Source: Trebonia sp963771985
Lineage (GTDB): Bacteria > Actinomycetota > Actinomycetes > Streptosporangiales > Streptosporangiaceae
Assembly: GCA_963771985.1 (NCBI GenBank)
Contig: CAVYVO010000014.1
Coordinates: forward strand, 558,001-622,000
DNA length: 64,000 nucleotides
Direction: 5' to 3'
Shown here: in pieces, positions 40,526 through 48,933 of the stretch
Numbering within the stretch: the first letter of the stretch is position 1
Layout of the letters: every line of letters starts with the position of its first letter
Made by a program: the position numbers and the translations under genes
Notes under the pieces: model-generated
What the model saw: the letters and a program-made list of their open reading frames with translations, nothing else
Databases searched by the model: none
Told to the model about the DNA's origin: nothing

Positions 40526-41230
40526 GTGGGCACGGAAAGGCCGGAGAAACCAGACCCTGATCACGTGCTGACATGGCGGCAGCGGAAGATACTGGGGTTC
40601 ATTCGAGAATCGGTGCGAAAGAACGGCTATCCGCCATCGCTGGTCGAAATCGGCGCGGCGGTCGGGCTCAGTAGCATATCGAGTATCTCCTACCAGTTGT
40701 CGGTGCTGCAGCGAAAGGGCTATCTCCACCGGGATCGCCGCAGACCGCGGACGGTGGAAATCCGGCTGCCCGGTTCCCCGGCGGCCCGCGCCGGACAGGA
40801 CGTGGACGGGAACGGGCTCGATATCCCGTCCCAAGCAACCGCTTACGTACCGTTGGTCACCCGGATCCTGTCTAGCGGACCGATCCTCGCCGACGAGCAG
40901 ATCGAGGATGTTTTCCCGCTGCCCAGGAAGCTCGTCGGCGAAGGGACTCTGTTCCTCCTCGAGATGGCCGGGGATTCGATGATCAACGCCGCCATCACGG
41001 ACGGAGACTGGCTCGTCGTGCGTCAGCAGAACGAGGCGGATCACGGTGACATTGTGGCCGCCGTGCTCGACGGCGAAGCCACGGTGAAAAGGCTGACGCG
41101 CAGCGACGGGCATAACTGGCTGATGTCACACAATCCCGCGTACACGCCGATCCTGGGCGACGACGCTAAAATCCTGGGCAAGGTCGTCGCGATCCTGCGG
41201 CGTGTCCCATCCGCCGCGGATCAGGCATAG
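40526..41230 (+). CDS. lexA: LexA-family repressor with an atypical Ser-Gly cleavage site
   Basis: The N-terminal winged helix (LTWRQRKILGFIRESVRKNGYPPSLVEIGAAVGLSSISSISYQLSVLQRKGYLHRD) and the C-terminal S24 domain with catalytic Ser in MAGDSMINAAITDGDW and Lys in EATVKRLTR are intact. The expected self-cleavage sequence (Ala-Gly in GRIAAGGPILA-type sites) reads TRILSSGPILADE, so a Ser-Gly bond would be cut. It normally represses SOS genes until RecA-stimulated cleavage. I see no classical GAAC-N4-GTTC box in the 58-bp leader, so it may be a paralogue not controlled in the usual way. Confidence 0.85.
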   Translation: MGTERPEKPDPDHVLTWRQRKILGFIRESVRKNGYPPSLVEIGAAVGLSSISSISYQLSVLQRKGYLHRDRRRPRTVEIRLPGSPAARAGQDVDGNGLDIPSQATAYVPLVTRILSSGPILADEQIEDVFPLPRKLVGEGTLFLLEMAGDSMINAAITDGDWLVVRQQNEADHGDIVAAVLDGEATVKRLTRSDGHNWLMSHNPAYTPILGDDAKILGKVVAILRRVPSAADQA

Positions 41231-41254
41231 GCGGTCATCGGCCTCGGTCAAGCA

Positions 41255-41800
41255 CTACAGGTCGTCCGCGGCTACTCTCAGGTCACGGTACGCCTCCGCG
41301 AGACGCGGCAGGGGCCACGAGGCGTTGAGGCCGCTGGGGTTCGGCAGGATCCAGACGCGCGCTTCGCCGAGCCGGTCCTCCTGGGGGCCGACCGCGGCCC
41401 GGGGGCGGGCGAACGCGACACGGTAGGCGGTCACGCCGGCCACCGCGAGGAAGCGCGGCCGGTGCCTGTCAACCAGCTTCCGCAGGTGGACGGCGCCGTC
41501 GCGGAGTTCGTCGTCGGTGAGCTCGGCGGCCTGGGCCGTGGCGCGCGGCACGATGTTGGTGATGCCGAGGCCGTAGCGTGCCAGCTCCGCCTGCTCGCTG
41601 GGCGCCAGCCGGCGCGGGGTGAAGCCGGACAGGTGCAGGGCAGGCCAGAACCTGTTGCCCGGCCGCGCGAAATGCCAGCCGGCCGCCGCGGAGTACAGGC
41701 CCGGGTTGATCCCGCAGAACAGCACGTGGAACGGCTCGCCGGCGGCGGGCAGGACGTCAGGGATCGTGCGGTCACGTGCGGCCGCCAGGTCCAGCTTCAT
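41255..41800 (-). CDS. mug: G/U mismatch-specific DNA glycosylase (Mug, UDG family 2)
   Basis: A 181-residue protein with both UDG-family-2 signature blocks: LFCGINPGLYSAAAGWHFARPGNRFWPALHLSGF near residue 30 (catalytic Asn in GINPG) and the intercalation motif NPSGLNAS near the C-terminus. It removes uracil or thymine opposite guanine in cytoplasmic DNA repair. It is convergent with lexA, 25 bp apart. A 9-bp tandem repeat lies just upstream. Confidence 0.93.
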   Translation of the reverse strand: MKLDLAAARDRTIPDVLPAAGEPFHVLFCGINPGLYSAAAGWHFARPGNRFWPALHLSGFTPRRLAPSEQAELARYGLGITNIVPRATAQAAELTDDELRDGAVHLRKLVDRHRPRFLAVAGVTAYRVAFARPRAAVGPQEDRLGEARVWILPNPSGLNASWPLPRLAEAYRDLRVAADDL

Positions 41801-41811
41801 GGGTCACCATT

Positions 41812-41847
41812 CTCGCCGCTCTCGCCGCTCTCGCCGCTCTCGCCGCG
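41812..41847. repeat. 9-bp tandem repeat (CTCGCCGCT, four copies)
   Basis: Three perfect CTCGCCGCT units (41812-41838) and a fourth ending in G fill the short divergent space between mug and the DinB-fold gene. Confidence 0.85.
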
Positions 41848-41931
41848 CCGGAGTCGATTTAGGGCACCAAACCGGCCGCTATGGCTTCTAGCGTGGCTCG
41901 CGTACCGGCGATTCAGACGAAGGGACGGCTC

Positions 41932-42462
41932 ATGACCATGACCGCCGAGCTTCTCGACACCGAGCGGGCCGATCTGCTAGCGACGCTGGCTGGGGTCCGG
42001 CAGTTCCTGCGGTTCACCACCCGCGACCTGACCGACGACCAGGCCCGGTCGCGCACCACCGCCAGCGAACTATGCCTGGGCGGGCTGATCAAGCACGTCA
42101 CGCTCGTCGAACGGAACTGGGCCGGGTTCATCGTGGCAGGCCCGTCGGCGCTGGGCGACTTCAGCGCCATGACCGAGAGCGACTACGCCGCCCGGGCCGA
42201 GCAGTTCCGGCTGCTGCCCGGCGAGACGCTGGACGACGTGCTGGCCGACTACGCCAAGGCGGCCGAGCGAACCGACGAGCTCGTCCGCACCCTGCCCGAC
42301 CTGAGCGTGAGCCATCCGCTGCCGAGCGCCCCGTGGTTCGCGCTCGGGGAACGCTGGTCGACCCGCCGGGCGCTGCTGCACATCGTCGCGGAGACCGCGC
42401 AGCACGCCGGCCACGCCGACATCATCCGGGAGTCGCTGGACGGCGCCAAGAACATGGGCTGA
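41932..42462 (+). CDS. DinB-fold (DUF664 / mycothiol-dependent isomerase-like) protein
   Basis: A four-helix-bundle protein of 176 residues: LLATLAGVRQFLRFTTRDLTDDQARSRTTASELCLGGLIKHVTLVERNW at the start, with the metal-ligand pattern His in LIKHVTLVERNW and HIVAETAQHAGHADIIRE near the end. Actinobacterial members are linked to mycothiol-dependent detoxification or thiol transfer. ATG 41932 follows GAAGGGACGG; an ATG at 41881 in frame is less likely. It abuts the convergent PatB gene with no gap. Confidence 0.88.
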   Translation: MTMTAELLDTERADLLATLAGVRQFLRFTTRDLTDDQARSRTTASELCLGGLIKHVTLVERNWAGFIVAGPSALGDFSAMTESDYAARAEQFRLLPGETLDDVLADYAKAAERTDELVRTLPDLSVSHPLPSAPWFALGERWSTRRALLHIVAETAQHAGHADIIRESLDGAKNMG

Positions 42463-43635
42463 TCAGCTCGCGGCCACCGCCTCCGCCATGCGGCGGACGA
42501 TTTCGGCGAGGATGGGCCGCGGCGTCGCGAAGTTGAGCCGGACGTGGCCGCGGCCCGCCTCACCGCACGCCGCTCCGTCGGTCAGCAGGACCCGGGCCTT
42601 GGCCAGGAAGAAGTCGGCGGGACTGTCCTCGATGCCGAGATCGCGGCAATCGAGCCAGGCCAGGTAGGTGCCCTCGGGAGGCTGGTAGCGGACCGCGGGC
42701 AGCTGCCGCGCGAGCCACCCCGCCAGGAGCTCACGGCTGCCGTCGAGGTAGCCGACGACGTCGGCGAGCCAGTCGCCGCCGTCGCGGTAGGCGGCGATAC
42801 TCGCCCACACGCCCGGGGTGCTCGCTCCGTGCTCGAATATGAACCCCTGCTCGGCCCAGGCCGCCGCGTCGCCGTCGCTAGTGAGGATGAGCTGCGCGCA
42901 CTTGAGGCCGGGCAGGTTCCAGCCCTTGGACGCGGCCGTCGCCGTGAGGGTGTGCGCGGCCGTGTCCCCGGAGATGCTCGCGTAGGGGATGTGCGTGCCG
43001 CCCGGGTAGATGAGCGGCGCGTGGATCTCGTCGGCGAACACCCGTCCGCCGTTGCGGTCGACGACTTCCGCTACCGCGGCCAGCTCCTCGCGCGTGTACA
43101 CGCGGCCGACCGGATTGCAGGGATTGCAGAGGATCAGCAGGTGACCGCCCTGTCTGAAGGCGGCGGCGATGCCGTCGAGGTCGAGGACGAAGCGTCCGCC
43201 GTCGGCGGCCATCGGCACCTGGATGATCTGGCGGCGCAGCTGCGGCGGCACCGTGAGGAACGGCATGTACGCGGGGGTGGGCAGGATCACCGGGCTGTCC
43301 GGCCGGGAGAACACGGTGATCGCCGCTTCCAGGCCTTTGATCACGTCGGGGAGCGGCCGGATCATGGCCGGGTCGACGGTCCAGCCGTAACGGCCGCGCT
43401 GCCAGGCGGCGCACGCCTCCGCCATCTCGGCCGCCGCGCGGTCGCTGAGGTACCCGAAGTCGCTGCGCGCGATCACGTCCCGCAGGGCCCGCTCGATGGC
43501 GGGCGCCGCGCCGAAGTCCATCTCCGCGATGAACGCGCCGATGACGTCCGGGGCGCCGCGCGTCCATTTCACGCTGCCCCGGCGGCGCAGCTCCGCCATC
43601 GTGATCTGGTCTGCCGTCTCGGCGAACGTGGGCAC
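42463..43635 (-). CDS. PLP-dependent cystathionine beta-lyase / aminotransferase (PatB/MalY)
   Basis: A fold-type I PLP enzyme of 390 residues, starting at a GTG preceded by GAGGGAAT. Key blocks: FIAEMDFGAAPAI (MalY-type start), ILCNPCNPVGRVYTREEL, RVFADEIHAPLIYPG and the Schiff-base Lys in ATAASKGWNLPGLKCAQLIL; the final RLNFATPRPIL carries the carboxylate Arg. The enzyme cleaves C-S bonds of cystathionine or related amino acids. It stands alone between a convergent DinB gene and a divergent nucleotidyltransferase. Confidence 0.92.
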   Translation of the reverse strand: MPTFAETADQITMAELRRRGSVKWTRGAPDVIGAFIAEMDFGAAPAIERALRDVIARSDFGYLSDRAAAEMAEACAAWQRGRYGWTVDPAMIRPLPDVIKGLEAAITVFSRPDSPVILPTPAYMPFLTVPPQLRRQIIQVPMAADGGRFVLDLDGIAAAFRQGGHLLILCNPCNPVGRVYTREELAAVAEVVDRNGGRVFADEIHAPLIYPGGTHIPYASISGDTAAHTLTATAASKGWNLPGLKCAQLILTSDGDAAAWAEQGFIFEHGASTPGVWASIAAYRDGGDWLADVVGYLDGSRELLAGWLARQLPAVRYQPPEGTYLAWLDCRDLGIEDSPADFFLAKARVLLTDGAACGEAGRGHVRLNFATPRPILAEIVRRMAEAVAAS

Positions 43636-43749
43636 TTGAATTCCCTCGCTGGCTTCCTTGAATGCGCTGCAACTAATCGTACGGAACGGGCAAGACGGTC
43701 TGGTTCACGATCGCCCTGTGACAGCGGCCGGCTGGCTAGGCTGAGGCAA

Positions 43750-44502
43750 GTGAACGAAGTGCGGCAGATGCTTGATGGCTTCGCCGCCGACGTCAGCCGC
43801 GTGCTGCCGCTGGTCGCGCTGTGGGCACATGGGTCGCTGGCGCTCGGGGACTTTCAGCCCGGTCGCAGCGACATCGATCTCGTCGCCCTGATCGCCGAAC
43901 CGGTCACCGGCGCGCGCAGGCAGGACCTGCAGCGCGTGCACGAAGCGCTCAGGGAGCAGTTTCCGCTGGCAGACAAGCTGCACTGCGCGTACATGGTCCG
44001 CGGTGAGCTGGCCGATACCGGCCAGCACCACGTGACTTGGGCGCACGGCGAGCTGTTTGACCGGGCGGTATCGCCGGTCACCCGCCGGGAACTGCACCAG
44101 GGAGGATTGTGCCTGCTCGGCCCCGCGCCGGCCGCTCTGGTTCCCGCGGTCTCCGACCAGGAGCTCGCGGACTACATTCGCGCTGATCTCTGGGATTACT
44201 GGTATCCGAAAACCGGCCGGCCAGAGCTGTGGTTGAACGATATCTGGGTCGACCTGGGGATGCTGACGCTCGCACGTGCGGCGGTGACGCTGGACGACGG
44301 GCGGCTCATCACCAAGCGAGAGGCCCTGGAGGTATTGGCGAGTCAGGGTGCGCCTGCTGAGGTTGTCCGTGACATCTACGTGCGCCGCTATGGGACGGCG
44401 CGGCCGATACCAGAGCAGTGGCGAGTCACGCGGGGAGTTCTCGCCCGCGCATATGTCCATGCCAGGATCGAACGCATCCTGGGGCTTCCGGAGAGCCCCT
44501 AG
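43750..44502 (+). CDS. Nucleotidyltransferase domain protein (aminoglycoside-adenylyltransferase-like)
   Basis: The Pol-beta-type nucleotidyltransferase motif is complete: VALWAHGSLALGDFQPGRSDIDLVALIAE (GS...SDxD, two metal-binding Asp). The C-terminal ~140 residues are helical with LWDYWYPKTGRPELWLNDIWVDLGMLTLARAAVTL, resembling the ANT(3'')/ANT(9)-type C-domain. Whether it modifies a drug, an RNA or a protein is unknown. The start is GTG 43750 after TGAGGCAA. Its last four bases overlap the end of the convergent AAA+/HerA gene. Confidence 0.8.
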   Translation: MNEVRQMLDGFAADVSRVLPLVALWAHGSLALGDFQPGRSDIDLVALIAEPVTGARRQDLQRVHEALREQFPLADKLHCAYMVRGELADTGQHHVTWAHGELFDRAVSPVTRRELHQGGLCLLGPAPAALVPAVSDQELADYIRADLWDYWYPKTGRPELWLNDIWVDLGMLTLARAAVTLDDGRLITKREALEVLASQGAPAEVVRDIYVRRYGTARPIPEQWRVTRGVLARAYVHARIERILGLPESP

Positions 44503-47500
44503 CGGGCGCTCGCGCGGACGATGACCTCCTCCTCGGTGAGCGGGCTTTGCGGGTGATAGCTCAGGCACATGGGCGTGCGGATCTCCCGGAATCCGCTGCC
44601 TTCCGTGGCGATGTAGAACTGGCCCGCGCTCAGGCGCCCGATGTCCGGGACGTCGCCGCCCTTCGCCTTGGCGAGTTCTCGCGCCGCGTCGATCTGGGCG
44701 GGGCTGTTGAGCAGGCCGTAGAACTGCGTAGTCGAGTTACCGGGGATCGAGTTGTGCAGCCCTTTGGGCGATTGCGTGGCGAAGAGCAGGCCAAGCCCGT
44801 ACTTGCGGGCCTGCGACACGAGCCGGAGCGTGCTGACGGTGCACGCGGTGGTCCTGACGGACGGGGCCAGATCTTGTGCCTCGTCCATGACGAGCAGGCC
44901 GCCGAGCGGCCGGTCGCCGACCGGGTGGCGCTTGATCCAGGAGAACAGGGCCATCTGCAGCTGGTTGACGAAGCTCTGCCGCTGCTCGAGGTTCGGCAGG
45001 CCGGCCATGCTGATGACGGAGACACGGGCCCGTTTGCCAGGGGGCGGGCTGAGCAGCATGCCCGGGTCGGCCGGCTCGCCGGACCCGCCGAAGAGCGGGT
45101 CGTACGCGCGGACAGCCCGGAGCCTGTCCGCCAGTTCGGCCGCGAGCGCTGACGCCTTGTGCAGGCTGCTGGCATCCAGCGGCAGGTCGCTCAGCATGGC
45201 TACGAACTCGCCGAGGTCGCTGCCGCGGTTACGGCCGAAATACTGGAGGGCTTCGGTCAGCACCGCCTTTTCCATGATCGCTTTGTTCGTGTCCTTGTGC
45301 GCGTTGACACGCGGTGCCAGCGCCTCGACCGCGGCGCTCACTGCCGCGTTGAACTCATCCGTGTCGTCGAGGATGTCCGCGAACACCGGCAGCGGCTGGA
45401 AGGTGAGCGGCCGTCCGCCCGCGCGGCACGGCGTCCAGACAACCACGTCGGTGTTCGCCAGGTAGTCGCGTGCCCGCTCCGCGTCGCCGCCAGCCCAGGA
45501 GCCCGGGGCCTGCGGCCACGCGTCGCCCAGCCGTGCCAGGTCGTTGTTGGGGTCCAGCACGATCGACGAGACCCCGTGCAGCGCGCACTCTTCGATGACG
45601 CGACGCAAGAGCACGGTCTTGCCAGAACCTGAGCCCGCGAAGATCGCCACGTGCCGGCGCAGCGACATAAGGTCCAGGGTTACCGGCGCCCTGTCCGCGG
45701 CGATCACGCCGACGCAGACACCCGACGCGGCCGGCGCGGCCGGCGCGGCCGGCGCGGGGGATGTGGCCGGCGCGGGGGATGTGGCCGGCGCGGCCGATGC
45801 GGCCGGCGCGGTGAGCTGGGGCTGCCCCACGGCGGCGAGCGCATCTTTGAGCAGTTCGGTGCCGTGCGCTGGCTGCCGCGCCCGCAGCCATGCGTTCAGC
45901 TCTGGGTGGTGGCTCGCGAACATGGCGCTGAGCGCGGCGAACGTCTTCAGGTCTTCGGCGGTGACGGACAGCACGACGCCGCCTTTCGCCGCGAATTCAG
46001 CCGTTTCCTGTTCGGTGACCGGACCGGCCGGCCAGGGGGCGTTCCTGAGCACGAACAGCCGGTGGCGGGCGCCGTCCACACCCAGCCCAGCAGCCTCGGC
46101 CGCTTTCCTGAGACGGCTCTGCACTGCCCGGGGATGGCTGGCCGCGATCGCGCGGAATGCCCATCGCCGCTGCCGCTCGGTACGCGTGTCGACAATCATC
46201 CGCAGGCACGCGTGCAGCCGCGGGTTCCTGCCCGGCGGCGGATCCTGGAGGAACGCGTGATCGCCGCCGGCGCCGAGTTCCCTGACCCAGGCTTCAAGCC
46301 CGGAGGCGAGCAGCGCGGGCATCGCCGAGTCCTCGGTCTCCTGCTTGAACGCGGCGGACACGCCGGCGCTGTCGCGCAGCTCGGCGAACAGGGCGTCCAG
46401 CGCGGCCAGGCCGTCCTCGGCGCCGGGATGCGGCAGCTGTGCTGACATGACGCGCTGGCCAGCGCCGTCCCGCGGTTCGTCGAGTCGGTACAGGTCGGCG
46501 GCTTTCCGGTCATGCAGGCACATGCTGACATGGGCTTCAACGCGCTTGAGCAGGGCACGCGCGGTGTACCGGCTGGCGTCCTCGAACGCGGCGGGCAGAA
46601 TCGGCCACGTCGGATAAGGCGGCTGGAAGCCGGTACGCGCGTAGTCCGCCGCGAAGCGCTTCTCGATCATGAGCCGCCCGATGTCCGCGGTGGGGATGTT
46701 CCGCAGCTGGCGGGCGGCGCGGAACCGGTCGGCGACTGAGTCTAGGCCGTACTCGCGCACATAGGCCCAGCTCTCCGGGAGGCAGGAGACGACCGTGAGG
46801 GTGCGGTGGGTGATATCACGGAGCGTCATCAGCCCGGTGGCCACGTCCGCGAGCTGGCGGGACTGCGGGGAGCCTGCACCGGAGACGCCGACGAGCTCGT
46901 CGATGAGCGCGTCGACCTGATCGACGGCGAGGACGGTGGGCCCGGTGAGCGCCAGCACTCTGGACAGTTCACTGACCAGCAGTCGCGGCAGCTTGCGGCG
47001 GGTGCTGATCCCCCATCGACGGCGGTCATCGACGTCGACTTCGTTGCCGGTCAGGAAGTAGTAGCCGACGTCCTGATCCTCTTGGAGAGGCGAGGCGAGC
47101 AAGATCAACGCTCGTGCGGTGTCCTGGCAAATCAGGCCAAGGGACGGGTCGGTCCGCCGCAGCGCCGCCACGAAAACCTTCATCGCGTCCCGGGACGGCG
47201 GCACCTGCCCGGTCACGGCGGCACGGAAGGTCCCGTCGAGCCCGGTTCGGTCCGCCAGCCGGGTCAGCAGGGCTTTCAGCTGGTCGCGGCTGCCGTCCGG
47301 CAGCGGCAGCAGCTGCTCGACGACGCTGCCGAGCACCTCCTCCCAGAACGCCTTCGCGGAGAGGTCCCCCACCATGAAGAAGTAGCCGTCAGCCTGCTGG
47401 ATTCGCTCCCTGGTCCAGCCGAGCAGGTGGGTCTTGCCGACGCCGCGCTCGCCCTGGATCACGATGCCGAGCGGCTTGACTCCGTCGGCGCCGGCTTCGC

Positions 47501-47642
47501 CGATGCCGCGGAGGATCAGCTGGGCGGCCTCCGCGTGCAGGCCTTCGACGTGGTAGCGAGACGGCATCCAGACGTCGTCCAGCGCGCGCGTCCAGTCGAA
47601 TGTGAGCGTCGCGAGTGCGGCCAGTTCCCCGGTGTCCATCAT
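44499..47642 (-). CDS. Large double P-loop ATPase: N-terminal AAA+ (ORC/BrxC-like) fused to C-terminal HerA-type translocase
   Basis: Two separate NTPase cores in one 1047-residue chain. N-terminal: WMPSRYHVEGLHAEAAQLIL, Walker A GERGVGKTH (64-72), Walker B TVLAVDQVDAL (236-246), then a sensor-like SCLPESWAYVREYGLDSVADRF. A helical middle (~330-610) precedes an Ala/Pro linker (APAASAAPATSPAPATSPAP, ~612-640). C-terminal: AIFAGSGSGKTVLLRRVIEE (666-685), a DPNNDLARL loop, Walker B GLLVMDEAQDLAP (915-927) and FATQSPKGL, a HerA/FtsK-VirB4 hexameric translocase pattern. No nuclease domain is seen. It follows its winged-helix partner with an ATGA overlap. A role in DNA translocation, defence or plasmid-type maintenance is inferred only; I do not recognise a characterised system with this layout. 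Confidence 0.82.
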   Translation of the reverse strand: MMDTGELAALATLTFDWTRALDDVWMPSRYHVEGLHAEAAQLILRGIGEAGADGVKPLGIVIQGERGVGKTHLLGWTRERIQQADGYFFMVGDLSAKAFWEEVLGSVVEQLLPLPDGSRDQLKALLTRLADRTGLDGTFRAAVTGQVPPSRDAMKVFVAALRRTDPSLGLICQDTARALILLASPLQEDQDVGYYFLTGNEVDVDDRRRWGISTRRKLPRLLVSELSRVLALTGPTVLAVDQVDALIDELVGVSGAGSPQSRQLADVATGLMTLRDITHRTLTVVSCLPESWAYVREYGLDSVADRFRAARQLRNIPTADIGRLMIEKRFAADYARTGFQPPYPTWPILPAAFEDASRYTARALLKRVEAHVSMCLHDRKAADLYRLDEPRDGAGQRVMSAQLPHPGAEDGLAALDALFAELRDSAGVSAAFKQETEDSAMPALLASGLEAWVRELGAGGDHAFLQDPPPGRNPRLHACLRMIVDTRTERQRRWAFRAIAASHPRAVQSRLRKAAEAAGLGVDGARHRLFVLRNAPWPAGPVTEQETAEFAAKGGVVLSVTAEDLKTFAALSAMFASHHPELNAWLRARQPAHGTELLKDALAAVGQPQLTAPAASAAPATSPAPATSPAPAAPAAPAASGVCVGVIAADRAPVTLDLMSLRRHVAIFAGSGSGKTVLLRRVIEECALHGVSSIVLDPNNDLARLGDAWPQAPGSWAGGDAERARDYLANTDVVVWTPCRAGGRPLTFQPLPVFADILDDTDEFNAAVSAAVEALAPRVNAHKDTNKAIMEKAVLTEALQYFGRNRGSDLGEFVAMLSDLPLDASSLHKASALAAELADRLRAVRAYDPLFGGSGEPADPGMLLSPPPGKRARVSVISMAGLPNLEQRQSFVNQLQMALFSWIKRHPVGDRPLGGLLVMDEAQDLAPSVRTTACTVSTLRLVSQARKYGLGLLFATQSPKGLHNSIPGNSTTQFYGLLNSPAQIDAARELAKAKGGDVPDIGRLSAGQFYIATEGSGFREIRTPMCLSYHPQSPLTEEEVIVRASAR

Positions 47643-48280
47643 TGCTCGATCGAGATCAGGTGCTTGTACTCGCCGCCGATGCGGAGCGCCGACTCGCGGT
47701 CCGCCGCAGAAAGGGCCTGCTGATTGGACTGCGGGACGAGATTGACTCGCTGCTCGGCGTACATCTTGCCGAGCGCGGCGTCGACGTCGGGCCGTGGCAC
47801 CTCCGCCAGGCGCGAGCGCAGCTCGCGCAGCCTGACGAACTCGCCGGGCCCGCGCGTCAGCGCCTGATATCCGGCCTCGATGCGCGCTTCGATATCGGGG
47901 ATGTCGGGCTCCGCGTCCTGGCGCGGCCCGCGGCCAAGGCTGAATACATCCGCGAGGCGCTGCCCTTCGTCACGCATGTGACGCGTGAAACCACCGAGGA
48001 CGGCGTACAAAGCGCGTTCCATGCCGGTGCCATGGCCTCTCGGCCCGCCGGACAGCTCATCGGCGCACCACCGCCATCCGGCGTCGGACAGCTCATGCGC
48101 GTACGCGCGCCCGACCTTCTCGCTTTCGACGAGCTTGCGGTCGTTGAGCCTGCGGCGCTCTTTCCCGTCCAGCCGGAAGCCGACTCGCTCTTCGAGCTCC
48201 GGATTCGAGAGCTGGCGCGCCTCGGCGAGCAGGGCGAACATCGCCGCTCTCTCCTTGGCCGAGAGCTCATCAGGCAGCAT
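47639..48280 (-). CDS. Winged-helix partner protein of the AAA+/HerA ATPase
   Basis: A 213-residue protein with two likely DNA-binding regions. N-terminal: SAKERAAMFALLAEARQLSNPELEERVGFRLDGKERRRLNDRKLVESEKVGRAYAHELSDAGWRWCADEL (winged helix). C-terminal: FVRLRELRSRLAEVPRPDVDAALGKMYAEQRVNLVPQ ... SALRIGGEYKHLISI, a second winged helix ending in the beta-hairpin wing. AAAGGGA upstream supports ATG 48280. It is the first gene of the pair and shares an ATGA overlap with the ATPase, so a fixed stoichiometry or complex is likely, perhaps recruiting the motor to DNA. Function is otherwise unknown. Confidence 0.78.
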   Translation of the reverse strand: MLPDELSAKERAAMFALLAEARQLSNPELEERVGFRLDGKERRRLNDRKLVESEKVGRAYAHELSDAGWRWCADELSGGPRGHGTGMERALYAVLGGFTRHMRDEGQRLADVFSLGRGPRQDAEPDIPDIEARIEAGYQALTRGPGEFVRLRELRSRLAEVPRPDVDAALGKMYAEQRVNLVPQSNQQALSAADRESALRIGGEYKHLISIEQ

Positions 48281-48418
48281 GGTGACGCAATCCCTTTCAT
48301 CGTCGAGAAGCGGCAGGCGAATCACAAGACCGATTTCGAAATGGCCTGGCAAAGGGCCGCGATCACACCATAGCCCGCACCGCATTTGCGCGCCCGCGAA
48401 AGCGGCACATTCCGCGAG

Positions 48419-48856
48419 TTAGCGGTACAACGCCTCGGGCGGGCGGCGGATTTCCATGTACCGGCCGGGGTCGGCGAGCGGCGCGAAGCCGCAGCCGGCA
48501 TAGACCTGATGCGCGTCGGCGGTGGCGAGCATGAACCGGCGCAGGCCAGCCAGGTCCGGGTGCGCGCGCAGCGTCTCGATCATCCAGTGGGCAAGCCCGC
48601 GCCCCCGGTGACCGGAGAGCACGAAGACGTCGCAGACCCAGGCGAACGTGGCCCGGTCGGTGACGGCCCTGGTGAAACCGACCTGGCTCCCGCCGTGATA
48701 GAGGCCGAGGTTCAGGGAGTTCGCCACCGAGCGCGCCACCACGTCCCGCGGTACCCCTTCGGCCCAGTAGGAACCGGTGACGAAGCCGTGCACCACGTCG
48801 AGGTCTAGCCGCGCCGGGTCGTCATCGATCTCGTATCCGCCCTTGGCCACCAGCAT
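48419..48856 (-). CDS. GNAT family N-acetyltransferase
   Basis: A 145-residue GNAT fold: the acetyl-CoA loop is SGHRGRGLAHWMIETL (R/Q-x-x-G-x-G/A type) preceded by the beta-4 strand VCDVFVL and followed by the beta-5/alpha-4 block RFMLATADAHQVYAGCGFAPL. The arrangement (GSYWAEGVPRDVVARSVANSLNLGLY) resembles small amine or amino-acid acetyltransferases. The substrate is unknown. It precedes (in its own direction of reading) the AAA+/winged-helix pair but is separated from it by 138 bp, so it need not be in that operon. Confidence 0.88.
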   Translation of the reverse strand: MLVAKGGYEIDDDPARLDLDVVHGFVTGSYWAEGVPRDVVARSVANSLNLGLYHGGSQVGFTRAVTDRATFAWVCDVFVLSGHRGRGLAHWMIETLRAHPDLAGLRRFMLATADAHQVYAGCGFAPLADPGRYMEIRRPPEALYR

Positions 48857-48890
48857 GGGACAGAGCCTAGAGGTAGGGTGGGCTCTGCTG

Positions 48891-48920
48891 GCTCGCGGGG
48901 GACGACCCTCGCACCCCCGG
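48891..48920. repeat. GC-hairpin repeat element
   Basis: GCTCGCGGGGGACGACC followed by CTCGCACCCCCGG closely matches the element at 59196-59228. It directly precedes the DUF2461 gene. Confidence 0.7.
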
Positions 48921-48933
48921 ATAGGAAAACATA

